The notes under the pieces were generated by a model, which was given only the letters and a program-made list of their open reading frames with translations, did not search any database and had not been told where the DNA came from. This document shows, piece after piece, positions 13,114 to 24,443 of a stretch of 64,000 nt of DNA. Location: NCBI RefSeq assembly GCF_000189635.1, contig NW_002476512.1:868001-932000 (forward strand). Direction: 5' to 3'. Numbering within the stretch: position 1 is the stretch's first letter; every line of letters starts with the position of its first letter. Position numbers and translations under genes: made by a program. This DNA comes from Tetrahymena thermophila SB210. Its lineage: Eukaryota; Ciliophora; Oligohymenophorea; Hymenostomatida; Tetrahymenidae.

Positions 13114-13917
13114 ATGGACACACAAGGCTTGCCTAAGCACGAAAAATTAATTGAAGAAATTGAAACTGATGTAGAGAGCAGGTCTTCGCAGGCAACTAAT
13201 ATAGAATTAAATCAAATTTCTTAAGAAAATAAAGCTGGACAATAAAATTAATAGGGAGATTAGGATTTAGAAAAAAAGTAGTAAGAAAACAACTAGCCAC
13301 CTGTTTTGACTATAAAAAAACTTAATGGTGAGCCTATTTGCATCCCTTATACAGATGAACTTAAATAAATTAATATTAACGCTCTCAAATAGCGAGCTTT
13401 TCCTTAGCAAGTTGCCGAAGGCTATTCTATTAGATTCATTTATAGAGGAAGACTAGTTAGAGATGATGAAATTTTAGGTAGTTTAGAGTTTATAGGAAAT
13501 CCCGTTATGCACGCTTAGATAAATCCACCTGCTAACTAAGTAGGGCAATAATAAAACCCTTAAGGAGGAGATATTGAAAATCAGCAAAACTAATTATAAG
13601 GAGTTATTCCTCCTAACCAAGTTAATAACTTTTAAGCATTAGCAGCTCAAATAATTTAATAACATCAGCAATAAGCATAAAATATTTAATAACAATAATA
13701 AGACATGATAAATTAAAATACTTTTGAAATGGAAGGAACTACTTGTGATTTCTGGTTTGGGTTCTTTCTTGTATTTTTCTTAGACTTTGTAGGTTTGTTT
13801 GCTGTATTTTGCTGTTACTACCCTAAAAAAACTAAAAAAGGAGCTATTTTTGGTTTCGTTGTAAGAACTATCTTGAAAATTATTTTCTTCAAAGAAGAAG
13901 ATTATTAGGAACAGTGA
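13114..13917 (+). CDS. ubiquitin-like domain membrane protein (TMUB/Dsc3-like)
   Basis: A single exon of 267 residues from ATG to TGA. Residues 1-65 are charged and Gln-rich. Residues 70-135 form a probable ubiquitin-like fold (VLTIKKLNGEPICI ... FPQQVAEGYSIRFIYRGRLV RDDEIL); 'IRFIYRGRLV' matches the 'IRLIYKGRLL.D' turn of TMUB and Dsc3 proteins. A Gln/Asn/Pro-rich linker follows. A hydrophobic segment (about residues 212-240, DFWFGFFLVFFLDFVGLFAV) is followed by YYPKKTKKG and a second hydrophobic helix, which fits a membrane hairpin. In animals and fungi such proteins act in ER or Golgi membrane ubiquitin-ligase complexes. Topology and family are inferred from pattern only. Confidence 0.55.
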
Positions 13918-15826
13918 AATTATTTTAAATAAAAACAATTAATAAACTATAGTTAGAAAATTCATTCATTACTTCCTGAATTTCATATTTCTGATTGGAT
14001 AGTTAGTTATTTAGTTAGTTCTTTAATAAGACTATTATGTAAAAATATATTAATTAATTATAAATTATTTCTAAATTTAGATATTCAAATGTATTTATTA
14101 TTTTGATATAAATAAAAAAATGAATTAACTTAATTAGGTATAAATATATATTATCATATTTAAAAAGAAAGTATTTATTTTTATTAAATATGTATACATA
14201 TATCAAAAGTAGCTTGAATTTTATAAAATTATTATCATTCATAAAATAACACTCACAGCTATCTAAACTTTTAAAATTAAATATATCTGATATTAATTGT
14301 TGTTATTATAAAGCATTTACCTATTTTGTTTTGATAAGAAATAGAATTTGCCATAAATTTAGGATTAATAACCAACCAGTTTTTAAAAGGGAGGAGGAAG
14401 TTTAAAATAATAATATATTTATATAGCCAAGCTCATATTAAAATACATTAAAAAAATATACTCCTCTCCTTGATAAAAACGTCACACTCTCACATGTAGA
14501 AATTAGGGTATTTAAATTTACTATTTCATAAGCTTTTCCATCTATTTTATTCAGTAATTATCTTAAAATTTTACTAAATATTTACTACCATTAATCCTCG
14601 TTAATTAAGACTGTATTTATAATTTCATAAGCCACTATATTTTAATTCAATCCAACTTATTTTGATCAGTTGATTAAATAATAAAATATAATTGATAATT
14701 TATGGCTTTTTTAAAAAAAACTCAAAAAAAAGAAGGCGATTAATTTTAATTAAGGTTATTAAGTTATTAAGCTATCACTCTTTTATTTAAATATTTTTGT
14801 CAATTTAAAATTTTTACTAAATCAATCAGTTTAGAATATAAAAATTTTTAAAATTTTAAACAGTGATTGTTACTAAATAAAGAAAGAAGTTAAATCAACA
14901 TTGTTTTGGAATATTAATTTTAATACAAAGCCAAATAAAATTTATTGTGTTAGAATATTTAATTAACTTTTCTTATTGTTTAATACCTGTTTATAATTGC
15001 TTAATAAAAAAAATTAAAAGCTTAAATCAACTTTCTTTTAGAATATTATTTATTACTAGATTAAACTAAATATAAATTATTAATTGAGATAGAATATTTA
15101 AATAATTTTTCCTCTGGCTTTATATGTGTTTAACTTTATGTTAATATATTAATATATTTATCGAATGTTTTGAGAAAATTTTTTAACTTACTTTCTGTGA
15201 TTTGCTTAAAAGATTGATTAGTAAAACATGTAATTATTGAAATAAATTTTAAGAATTAAAAAAAAATAAATATTACAATTTAAATAGATTTATTTGAAGT
15301 TAAAATCCTTCACAAATCTTCACAATTGGTATGAAAAAAATAGGGAAATTAAAAAGATTAAAAAGAGGACTTTACTAGAAGTATTAGAAATGATTAAATT
15401 AAAATATGCATCAAATTAAGTAATATAAGATTTGTATTTTTTACTCAATTTTAAAAATCAAATGTGGAATATAATAATTATTTAAATTTAAGTTTTCTTG
15501 ATTGACAAGAAATTCTCTTTTAATGATTTGAAATGTCTATTAGTATATTTTGCAATTTTTTTATTCACTGTTAAAATTAGGTCGAATTGTGACGTAAAAT
15601 TTTTTAATTTCATAAATAAGATTCAAAAAATTATGAGCTGATACGATTTATTAATTAACAATTGTTAATAAATTTTAGGCAATACTACATAGTAATTAGA
15701 TTGCATACTTTCTTATGTCATTTAATCCACAATTTTCTAATCTAAAATTTTTCCTACGTGTTTAGTAATTCAAATGCAGTAGACTCTATCTATTAGCGAT
15801 AAGTACTAAGACTTATCGTAAATAAA
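13918..15826. other. long intergenic region
   Basis: About 1.9 kb without a supported gene. A short GC-richer patch at about 14385-14500 (aagggaggaggaag and a CT-rich stretch) has no coding frame I can support. A 62-codon minus-strand frame at 14054-14242 is Tyr/Ile/Asn-rich simple sequence. Weakly repeated motifs around taGAATATTtaa occur at about 14960, 15045 and 15090. A short inverted repeat lies at its right end. Confidence 0.5.
15797..15818. repeat. perfect 8-bp inverted repeat just upstream of a small ORF
   Basis: CGATAAGT, six-base spacer actaag, then ACTTATCG. The right arm ends 8 bases before the ATG at 15827. It could fold as a small hairpin in a leader, or be a dimeric protein-binding site. 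Either role is a guess. Confidence 0.4.
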
Positions 15827-16144
15827 ATGGATGAAATTTTGGAAAGGGATTATTAGAAAAGCAAGTAAATGTGCTAGAAAAAATATCTTAGAATGTTTTA
15901 GAAGTTTGAAAGAATACAAACAAAAACAGTTTGTGAGCAAATTTTATAATAATAACAAAAAATATTTCACAAAAAGTGTAATTTTTTTCTATTGCAAGGA
16001 AAAAAGTATCAAAACCGCTTCTAAAATTGCGCGAAAAACAAAAAAAGTTAAATAGTATTTTTCTTTTAGCACTCAATAAGTAAACATTTATTGATTTAAA
16101 AAAAGAAATTAAAAAGAATTGTTATCGAATACTTGCTTGCTTGA
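15827..16144 (+). CDS. small hypothetical ORF, doubtful
   Basis: An ATG at 15827 opens 105 codons to TGA at 16142, including several TAA/TAG glutamines. The product begins MDEILERDYQKSKQMCQKKY and is Lys/Gln/Phe-rich with scattered Cys. A second frame starting at 15831 is also free of TGA over a similar distance, so openness alone is weak evidence. The stretch is somewhat richer in G and C than its flanks and is preceded by the inverted repeat at 15797. I recognise no family. It could equally be a non-coding transcript or nothing. Confidence 0.2.
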
Positions 16145-16467
16145 GAATTATAGTAGAAATAACACAAATAAATTTAAATATTAACGAAATATTTAAGAGA
16201 ACTTAAAAGATACTTAAACTAAAAAAATCTTTTTTAAAAACAGAGAGAGTAATTAATTGAATAAAATTTCTATCTCGCTACCTCAAAATAAAAGATAATT
16301 TTTATAGAATAATAATTATTTAATCAAATTTCCCCAAACGAATCATGCTGGCTTTAAGAAGATTGAACAATTTTCAAAAATTATATAAATTTAATAAAAA
16401 TATAAATATTTTACCTTTTTAAAAAACCAATTACTATAACAATCTAAATTTCAAACTTACTTATTAA
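16145..16467. other. short intergenic region
   Basis: AT-rich leader region between the doubtful ORF and seryl-tRNA synthetase. No feature is seen beyond its likely promoter and 5' UTR role. Confidence 0.5.
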
Positions 16468-18916
16468 ATGGGTCTTGACATTAACGACTTCAGAAAGGAA
16501 AAGGGTAAATAGCTTTGTTTTCTTCACATCATACTATTCTTGTTTTAGAGCAAACTCTCTATTTTAAAAATATTTTCTTAATTGAAGCGATCACTAAATA
16601 TCTATACATAAAACAATCAACCTTAATTAATTATTTGAATTTATCTATTTTTTTCAAATATTATAGGTGGTGATCCCGAAAAGATTAAGGAATCTCAAAG
16701 AAGAAGATACGCAAAAGTTGAATTAGTTGACGAAGTCGTTGCATTAGACGAAGAATGGAGAAAGTGTAAGCATTCTTTAAATTTTATTAATTACTTACTT
16801 TACCAAGAACGAAATGGCTAACTACCCATTCGAAAGTGCCAAAAAAGCAAGAAGTTATATACAAATTAAACTAAAGGAAAAAATGTTTGAATAGCCATTA
16901 GAAAAATTAAGTCTGATGATGATTTAAATAATTAGATTTTAGTTAATGCTCTCATTATTCAAAATTTATCTTAATTTAAAACAGCCTAATATAACTACGA
17001 ACAAGCCAGAAAGGAATTGAGAATTGTTCAAACTGCTATCGGTGAGAGAAAGAAGAAAGATAAGACTGATGCTTGTGAAGATCTCCTTGCTGAAAAAGCT
17101 AAAATCGAAGAAAAGATCAAGGCTTTAGAAGTTGAAAGCAGTGAAAAGAAAGAAAAGTTAGAAGTTACTTTGAAGAAGATTGGTAACATCGTTCATGACT
17201 CTGTCGTTGTTCACAACAACGAAGACTTCAACGGAGTTGTTAGAACTTGGGGTGATGATATCAAGAGAGTTATTAAGATTGACGAAACTCCTGGTGCTGC
17301 TCACCACCATCAAATTCTCTACATGCTCGATGGCTTCGACCAAAAGAGAGGTAAAATGATATTATCTTATTTATACAGATCTAAAAAAATAGATACATAG
17401 AACCAATCAATATCTTTCTTTAGTTTTCCTTTTCTTTGTTACCAAAATCTTAAATAGAATCAAATAGCGTCTATGCATAAATGAATGAATGAATAAATAA
17501 ATGTACAAAGCATAAAAAAGATTAAAAGGAGAAGTTTGCAAAAAAAAAGAAAATTATTTAAAAATAGCATTTGTTTCCATCAATCTAACTATCTAAAAAG
17601 AAAATAAATAAATAAATATCTTCTTTTATTTTTTTAGATTTAGAAAATATTGAAAATTTTCAGAAGATAAGCGAAAATTCCTTAAAATAAAAAAACGAAC
17701 AAAGGATTATTAAAGAAAAATTGACTTTTATCAATATTTTAATTATTCTAATTCTTTTTAAATTATTTACGAAAAGGTTAAAAGATTGCTGGTCACAGAG
17801 GTTATTTCTTAAAGAACTACGGTGTTCTTTTAGTTCAAGCTTTATGTACTTTCGGTTAATAATTCTTAATGAAGAAGGGTTACTGCCCTATGTACACTCC
17901 TTTCTTCATGAAGAAGGATGTTATGGGTGAAACTTGCTAATTGTCTGACTTTGATGAACAACTTTACAAGGTAATTAGCAAAAATAGAATTATTAATGAA
18001 ATCTTTTCTTCAAAGCATTTATTTGAAAAAAATTAAATAAATCAGGCAGTTAAATATTAATTGGTTTTATTAACACAAAAAAAAAATAGGTTGACTCCAC
18101 CAGTGTCATGCATGCTGAAGAATAAAAGACCTTAAACGAAGATAAGGAAAAATACTTGATTGCCACTTCTGAACAACCCATTTCTGCCTTCCATTCTGGT
18201 GAATGGATTGATTCTAAGGAACTTCCCTTAAGATATGCTGGTCTTTCCACTTGCTTCAGAAAGGAAGCTGGTGCTGCTGGAAGAGAAACCTGGGGTGTCT
18301 ACAGAGTCCACTAATTCGAAAAGGTCGAATAATTCGTTCTCTGCAAGCCTGAAGACTCTTGGGATGAACTCGAAAGAATGATTAAAATTTCTGAAGAATT
18401 CATGTAAGAACTCGGCTTACCCTACAGAGTTGTTAATATCGTCTCTGGTGCTCTTAATGATGCTGCTGCTAAAAAGTACGATCTTGAAGCTTGGTTCCCC
18501 GGTTATGGTCAATACAAGGTAAATTCAAATACTTGAAAAAATGAATCTTTATAAAAATTATAATTAATTTAAAAGGAATTGGTTTCTTGCTCTAACTGTA
18601 CTGACTTCTAATCCAGAGGTTTGAACGTCACTACCGGTGAAGTCATTCCTGGTAAGAAGGACGGTGATAAGGGTAATGAAAAGAAGTTCGTTCACATGCT
18701 TAATGGTACTTTATGTGCTGCTTAAAGAACCTTAACTTGTATTTTAGAAAATTATCAAGAAAAGGACGGTGTTCGTGTTCCTAAATGCCTCGTAATCATC
18801 AATTTTTTTTTTTAATTTAATTTTAATTTTACTTTAAATCTTAATAGGTTCCCTTTGTTGGTACTGATTTCCTTCCTTACAAGTTACCTATGCCCAAAAA
18901 GACTGAATTCTAATGA
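16468..18916 (+). CDS. SARS1: seryl-tRNA synthetase, cytosolic
   Basis: Seven exons (16468-16504, 16667-16765, 16985-17350, 17777-17970, 18090-18518, 18576-18791, 18848-18916) sum to 1410 bases, or 469 residues, ending at TGA. The N-terminal [16 protein letters not shown] and the coiled-coil arm (about residues 30-110) are typical of eukaryotic SerRS. The class II catalytic core follows. RGYFLKNYG precedes the motif 1 region ([16 protein letters not shown]). Motif 2 is [20 protein letters not shown] followed by RVHQF. Motif 3 is [20 protein letters not shown]. The protein charges serine tRNA with serine for translation and selenocysteine formation. Codon use is richer in G and C and avoids TAA/TAG more than neighbouring genes, as in highly expressed ciliate genes. 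The length is normal and nothing is missing. Confidence 0.96.
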
Positions 18917-19615
18917 TTAAACTAAAAATAAAAACTCAACCACTTTTATTATTTGTATCTATCTATCTTTCTATGTATTTTTAGTAAAATATTTTTTATT
19001 ATTACTTAAAAATATTTAATTCTTTCCATCAAAATACTCATTTAAGATAAAGCAAATCAATGCAAATAAACAACAAATTAATCAACAAGCAAGTAAATAA
19101 ATAAAGAAATAAATAAATAAATGAATGAATTTCTAAATTTATATTGAAAGAAAATAAATAACTTGAATTTTTAATCGCTTACTTTATTTCCACTTTGGGC
19201 ATATGCATAAGAATTATAAATGTTTGTTTATTATTGTTAAGAATGAAAACATATTTGACAGATTGCTTACTTATTTTTATGCATTAATTATTTAATCAGA
19301 AAACGACTTAGCAATCAAACAAACAAACAAATTCCCTAAGTATCAATCAATCGGACAATAAAAAATTTATTAAATTTCATAACATTAAATAAACTTTAAA
19401 TTAGGAGCTAAAGCTGAACAAGACAAAATTTTCAAATAATTACTTCTAGTCAATTTAAAATAAATTATTTTATCAAAATTATTGAAAAATCTATTGGTAA
19501 ATATTTAGTGTTTTTCTAATTATACTCTTCTTATTAAGTGACTATACTATCTGCTATCATTTTAAAGATGTTTATCATTTTTTTTTGACATTTTATTATT
19601 TTAAGTGCAGGTAGA
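18917..19615. other. intergenic region with simple repeats
   Basis: Contains AAAT/GAAT simple repeats around 19085-19135 and CAAA-type repeats around 19315-19330. No gene is seen. The right half should carry the promoter of the phosphatase gene. Confidence 0.5.
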
Positions 19616-20536
19616 ATGAAAGCGGATGTAGATTAGTGGTTGTATACTTTAAAGGTAGACAAAGAAATTCTTACTGAGAGAGATTTAAGATTGCTCTGTG
19701 AAAAAGTAAAGGAAATCCTAATTGAAGAGTCTAATGTTTAGCCAGTTAGTGCTCCAGTTACAGTTTGTGGAGATATTCATGGATAATTTTATGATTTACT
19801 TGAACTTTTTCAAAAAGGTGGAGAAATACCTACAAGCAATTATATTTTTATTGGAGATTTTGTAGACAGGGGACATAACAGTGTAGAAACAATAGAATAT
19901 TTGCTTTGCTTGAAGCTGAAGTACCCTGGTAATATTACCCTTCTCAGAGGAAATCACGAATCTCGCCAAATTACTTCAGCGTACGGTTTCTTTGATGAAA
20001 TATCTCGTAAATATGGTAATTCTAACCCATGGAAAATATTTACAGATCTATTTGATCACTTAGCTCTAGCTGCTATAATAGATGGGACTGTACTTTGCAT
20101 CCATGGTGGTTTATCTCCAGACATTAAGACTCTGGACTAAATAAGAACAATAAACCGCAAAATTGAAATTCCTCATGATGGACCCTTCTGTGATTTAATG
20201 TGGAGTGATCCAGATGACTTAGAATCATGGCAATTATCTCCAAGAGGCGCAGGTTGGATTTTTGGCTGGAAACCAACTGAAGAATTTTGTAGAATAAATG
20301 GTCTTCAATTGATCTGTAGAGCTCATTAACTTGCTTAAGAGGGCTATAAATATTGGTTTACAAAGTAGAATCTAGTTACTGTATGGAGTGCTCCTAATTA
20401 TTGCTACAGAATGGGTAATGCTGCAAGTATATTATCCTTTGATGAAAATATGCAAAGATAGTTTACCTTCTTTAATGCTGTCCCAGAGAGCTCTAGAGCT
20501 ACCAGCTACAAGCAAGTTCTTCCCTATTTCTTATGA
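19616..20536 (+). CDS. PP2A-family Ser/Thr phosphatase catalytic subunit, PP6/PP4 type
   Basis: A single exon of 306 residues, the normal length for PP6. All PPP-family metal and catalytic motifs are present in order: GDIHGQ (about residue 49), GDFVDRG (about 79), [10 protein letters not shown] (about 108) and HGGLSPDI (about 162). The later motifs ICRAHQLAQEGYK and [12 protein letters not shown] follow, and the protein ends in YFL, the carboxyl-methylation tail of the PP2A group. [10 protein letters not shown] and '[16 protein letters not shown]' sit closer to PP6; the region between is also compatible with PP4. It removes phosphate from Ser/Thr, normally bound to regulatory subunits in cytosol and nucleus. 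Family is certain; the PP6-versus-PP4 choice needs a tree. Confidence 0.93.
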
Positions 20537-21978
20537 GGAAAGTAACTAAAAGAGAACATTTAAAAGTCCTTATTTTTAAATAATTTTTTAGTATTCTTAT
20601 CTTCTTTAATATATAAAATCATTCTCAAAAAACAAAAAAAATTAATAATAATACTTAATTTTATTTTGGTTTCAGTGCAGAAATTACTAATTATCAAGTA
20701 AAAACTTACCTGCCTACTTACTTAATCACTCACTCACTCACACATGATCTGATCTGTCTATTAAAATAATATCTTTTATAATCTAAAAAAATATTAAAAC
20801 ATATTTTGTTTTATAAATGTGAATTGTTGAAATTTAACAAAATATAATAATTAAAATAAATATTCTGCTCTTTAAATTTCTTTTTAGATTGAATATTTAT
20901 TACTCAAAGACTCAAATCTTTATAAATAATGAATGCTTTGTAACTTAAATGTGTTTCGATATCCTCTAATATACAACAAACAAATAAACAATTAAAAATG
21001 AGAAAATAAACTTAAAATAATAACTACCCTCATATTAATAGTAGATTATAATTTAATTATATTTCATGCTCTTAATTATGAGATATATATATAAGTTATT
21101 ATAACAATACAATAAAAATAATAATTATTACTAAGAAATTCTATGATATTTATTAAAAAACAGTATTTTGATATATGTTAAACAACAAATCAACATTTTC
21201 GCTTTAGTTGTGATATGAAGTATCTTATTTTATAAATAAACTATCTCTTCTTTAAAAATTTATCATATTTTTCTTTTTATTATAATTCGTAAATTTTAAT
21301 TTCTCTCAATAGATTATTAAATATTTTTTCTAAAAAAGTATCTTTAAGTTATAAAAATATTCTTTATTAAGAAAACAAATAACATGATTTAAATAAATTA
21401 AATTTATTATTATTTTTTACATAAATAACTTTTATCATATGAATAGCATATAGTCATGTAAAATTTAGTTAAATCCTATCATATGGGGGACATATTTTCA
21501 AATTGAAGAGTCTGGACATTTAAAAAATTAAAAAATACATTAATACTTTTTTACTTTTTTTAAAGTAAATAAAAAAACCTTACCTTACCTTAGCAAAAAC
21601 AAAAATATTTTAATTGTTTTTGATAATATAAATTTTTAAATTAATTTGGAGATAGATGGATATTTGATAAATTAATTTTTTTAATAATTCGATATAAAGG
21701 TTTATGTGTTAGAAAATACTTGAGAATTGTTTGTTTATGAATGAGTGATAGATATTAAGGATATATTAGTAAAAAGCCATCTAAAATACGAATATAAACA
21801 AAAAGCAATCGCATAAAATAGATGTGAGTTTCAGTTATTGTTTAATTTCGTGTATATTTTTTTTAAATTTCAAACTTTCGTAGGCCAATTAAAAGAGTTT
21901 TACTCTTTCTTTATTTCGTTTGTTTGTTACTTCTTGAGAAAAAATATGAATAATTTTTGTTTTGAGCTTAAAATCATC
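20537..21978. other. intergenic region between convergent genes
   Basis: About 1.4 kb of AT-rich sequence between the 3' ends of the phosphatase (plus) and the mitochondrial protein gene (minus). A short simple repeat of CTCA units occurs at about 20725-20745 and a repeated ccttac unit at about 21578-21590. No gene is seen. Confidence 0.55.
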
Positions 21979-23460
21979 TCAGTTATTGAGGGAAGCTAAT
22001 TCTTCTTCTAATTAAGCCTTTCTCTAAAGTAATTTATCATTATCTATTCTAATTTGTCTAATTTTATCTTCAATTTCTTCAGCAGCAGTATTCAAGCTGA
22101 AAAGACTTTCTAATATATAAATAAAATTCTTATTAATATTTTCCAAATATTTTATTTTTACCTGCAGGATTAGCTAAGTTAAGACCTTAATAACCTAACA
22201 TGAGAGCTAAGATAGCACCACCACTAACAAGGAATAATAATTCTAAAGCAGATTTTTCATAATTAGGTCTAAGATCCATAGGCTAAAAATTAAAAATTTG
22301 AAATATAAAAACAATTAAGAAATAAATAAATAATATACGTCATCCATAGTTAAATAACCGTGGGGTTCGTTCATTAATCCTTCATGAGTATCGTCATGGT
22401 AATAAGCATCAGCAAAGTACATTCTTTCGAAGCTATTTAAATATATAAACATTTAATTTCTAATAATCATATCAAAGCAAATCTAATTACGAAAGAGTAG
22501 GAACTCCTCTAAGATGGTGATAAGGATCGGTTTCGTCATGATGGTGGTGATCATTTACATCAGTAAAGCCATAGACAGCAACCAAATCGTCTTTCTTTTA
22601 TTTTAATATGTGATTAAAAATTATTTAGATATTTTATTGATAAAACAAATCATTGAAGATTTATGAGAATCAAAGAAAGAAATATCTCTAGAAAGCAAAC
22701 ACTATTTTAGGATTAAAGAGTAATATTGCTGTAATTATCCTATTATATAATTAATTGAATAATCTTATATTTTATTTGTGCTTATGATTTCTATAAAATA
22801 TAACATCTACTTTTATTTATTAATCATTTTCTATCATTTTTAATTCATAACAAATTGTTTGTTTATTTAGAAAAATGTTTATCAAATTCAAATGAGTTAT
22901 TCTAAAAAGAGACATTTATCTATCTATCTTATCATTATTAGATTTATCTATTCAAATTATACTTAAGAGCTATTTTAATTTCTACTAAATTAATTATCAA
23001 TAGATATTTTGTTTGCTTCTATTTGTATCTAAAATAACCAATCACTATTTAAATCATCTTCTAATTGCAACAAAAATTGATTGTATTTTATATTTCTTCC
23101 TTCTAAGACCTCATTTCATTTTTGCAAATAAAATTAAAATATTTGTAAAACTTACAAAGCTCTTGTTACCAATAAGATTCTTATCTTTAACTAAATGGAC
23201 TTCCTATTTTTTATATTTAAAAAAATATTTTTAAATTAAATTAATCATTAATTGATTTTATCTAATAATAATCATAATATAATTATAATCTATTTATAGC
23301 TAGAATATCATACATAACCATGTCCACCATGTCCATGATGATCATCATGGTGGTCATCGTGATGAGCTGCAGCACCTCCGAATCTCTTAAAAGCCTTCTA
23401 TGTAATAGAATTGAAATTTTAAACTTTCTTTGCTAAATTGAAGATATTTCTGGGATTCAT
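21979..23460 (-). CDS. His-rich mitochondrial inner-membrane protein, ciliate-type, function unknown
   Basis: Five exons (23460-23314, 22594-22491, 22432-22339, 22282-22162, 22109-21979) sum to 597 bases, or 198 residues. The first 33 residues (MNPRNIFNLAKKVQNF ... KAFKRFGG) are basic and amphipathic like a mitochondrial presequence. A His/Asp/Gly cluster follows (HHDDHHDDHHGHGGHG). Next come DLVAVYGFTDVNDHHHDETD and FERMYFADAYYHDDTHEG. One membrane helix lies at about residues 125-150 (ALELLFLVSGGAILALMLGY). The tail is a coiled coil (EEIEDKIRQIRIDNDKLL). The composition suggests a lineage-specific accessory subunit of a respiratory complex or ATP synthase; that is inference and I recognise no named family. 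An intron of about 720 bases separates the first two exons. Confidence 0.7.
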
Positions 23461-24443
23461 GATAAATTGTAAAGACTGCTATCTATTTATAAATTAATTA
23501 ATTAAATAAATCTTTCTTTCTTTTTATTTATTTATTTTTTATATTTTTTGTATTAAAAATATACTTTTCCCTATGTTAAGATTTTCTTTGTTTTCACATT
23601 CTATTAAGAAGCATATATATAATACATTCATATATTTTTTTAGGTATATCAAAAATCAAACTATACTAACATAGTTATTATTTGATAAGCAATCATTCAT
23701 TCATTTATTAATTTATTGATTGATTGTTCAGCAAAAGGAAAGGTTATTAATTCTAATTAAAATTTACATAATATCAAAACAAATGAATGAGCTAATAAAT
23801 GAATATTTCAAGCAAAAATTATTTTAAAAGGGAATTTTTACAAATTGATTTTAAAATTATATTTTTATGATAGATAATCAAAATCATTATTTTTTGAATT
23901 ATAGCTAAAAATAAGCTTGAAATAAATTTGAAGTTTTAAAAAGCTATGAATTATTAACGTATTTGTGAATAATAAATATGAAAACAAAAAATAAACAGAA
24001 AAAATTTAAAAGAAATTTAAATTAAAAAAAATTTGAGAATATCATAAAATAAATATTATTAAAATTGTTTTTTAAGCTTATTTTATTTTTTTGTTAAATT
24101 TTAACCACTTTAATAATTTTTAATCTAAAATAGCTTGCTTAAACAAGGCTTTTTTATATGGTCATGTAATAGTTAAATTTTCTTTGGTTTACAAGAATTA
24201 TAATCAGAATAATTGTTTGTTTTTTATATATTTCAATTTAAATTACTTCAAATACAAAAGCAGTTTTTGTGAAATTGTATATTAGTAGATATAAATATTA
24301 GAGCTATTAGTATTTTATTCAAGAAGCCTTAAAGCAGTGAAATAGAAAATATTTAAAAAAATAGAGCTACTATTAAATACAAGAGCCGATAGTGATCTGT
24401 TGCATTAAAGCGAAAGATAAATAATTGAAACTAATTTTTATTT
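23461..24443. other. divergent intergenic region
   Basis: Lies between the start of the mitochondrial protein gene (minus) and that of the potassium channel (plus), so it should contain both promoters. AT-rich, with ATTCATTC and TTTATTTA simple repeats near 23515-23540 and 23690-23720. No coding signal. Confidence 0.55.

Noticed and set aside
15831-16055. Alternative ORF starting MKFWKG
   Set aside because: It overlaps the 15827 frame and shows no stronger coding evidence; both are doubtful.
16880-16960. C/D-box snoRNA inside the seryl-tRNA synthetase intron
   Set aside because: A box C-like ATGATGA is present at about 16914, but no downstream CTGA or terminal stem was found.
20720-20750. 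CTCA repeats as a regulatory array
   Set aside because: Only a few units of a simple repeat; indistinguishable from slippage.
22998-23234. Plus-strand frame of 73 codons starting at 23013
   Set aside because: It lies in the first intron of the mitochondrial protein gene and is antisense simple sequence.
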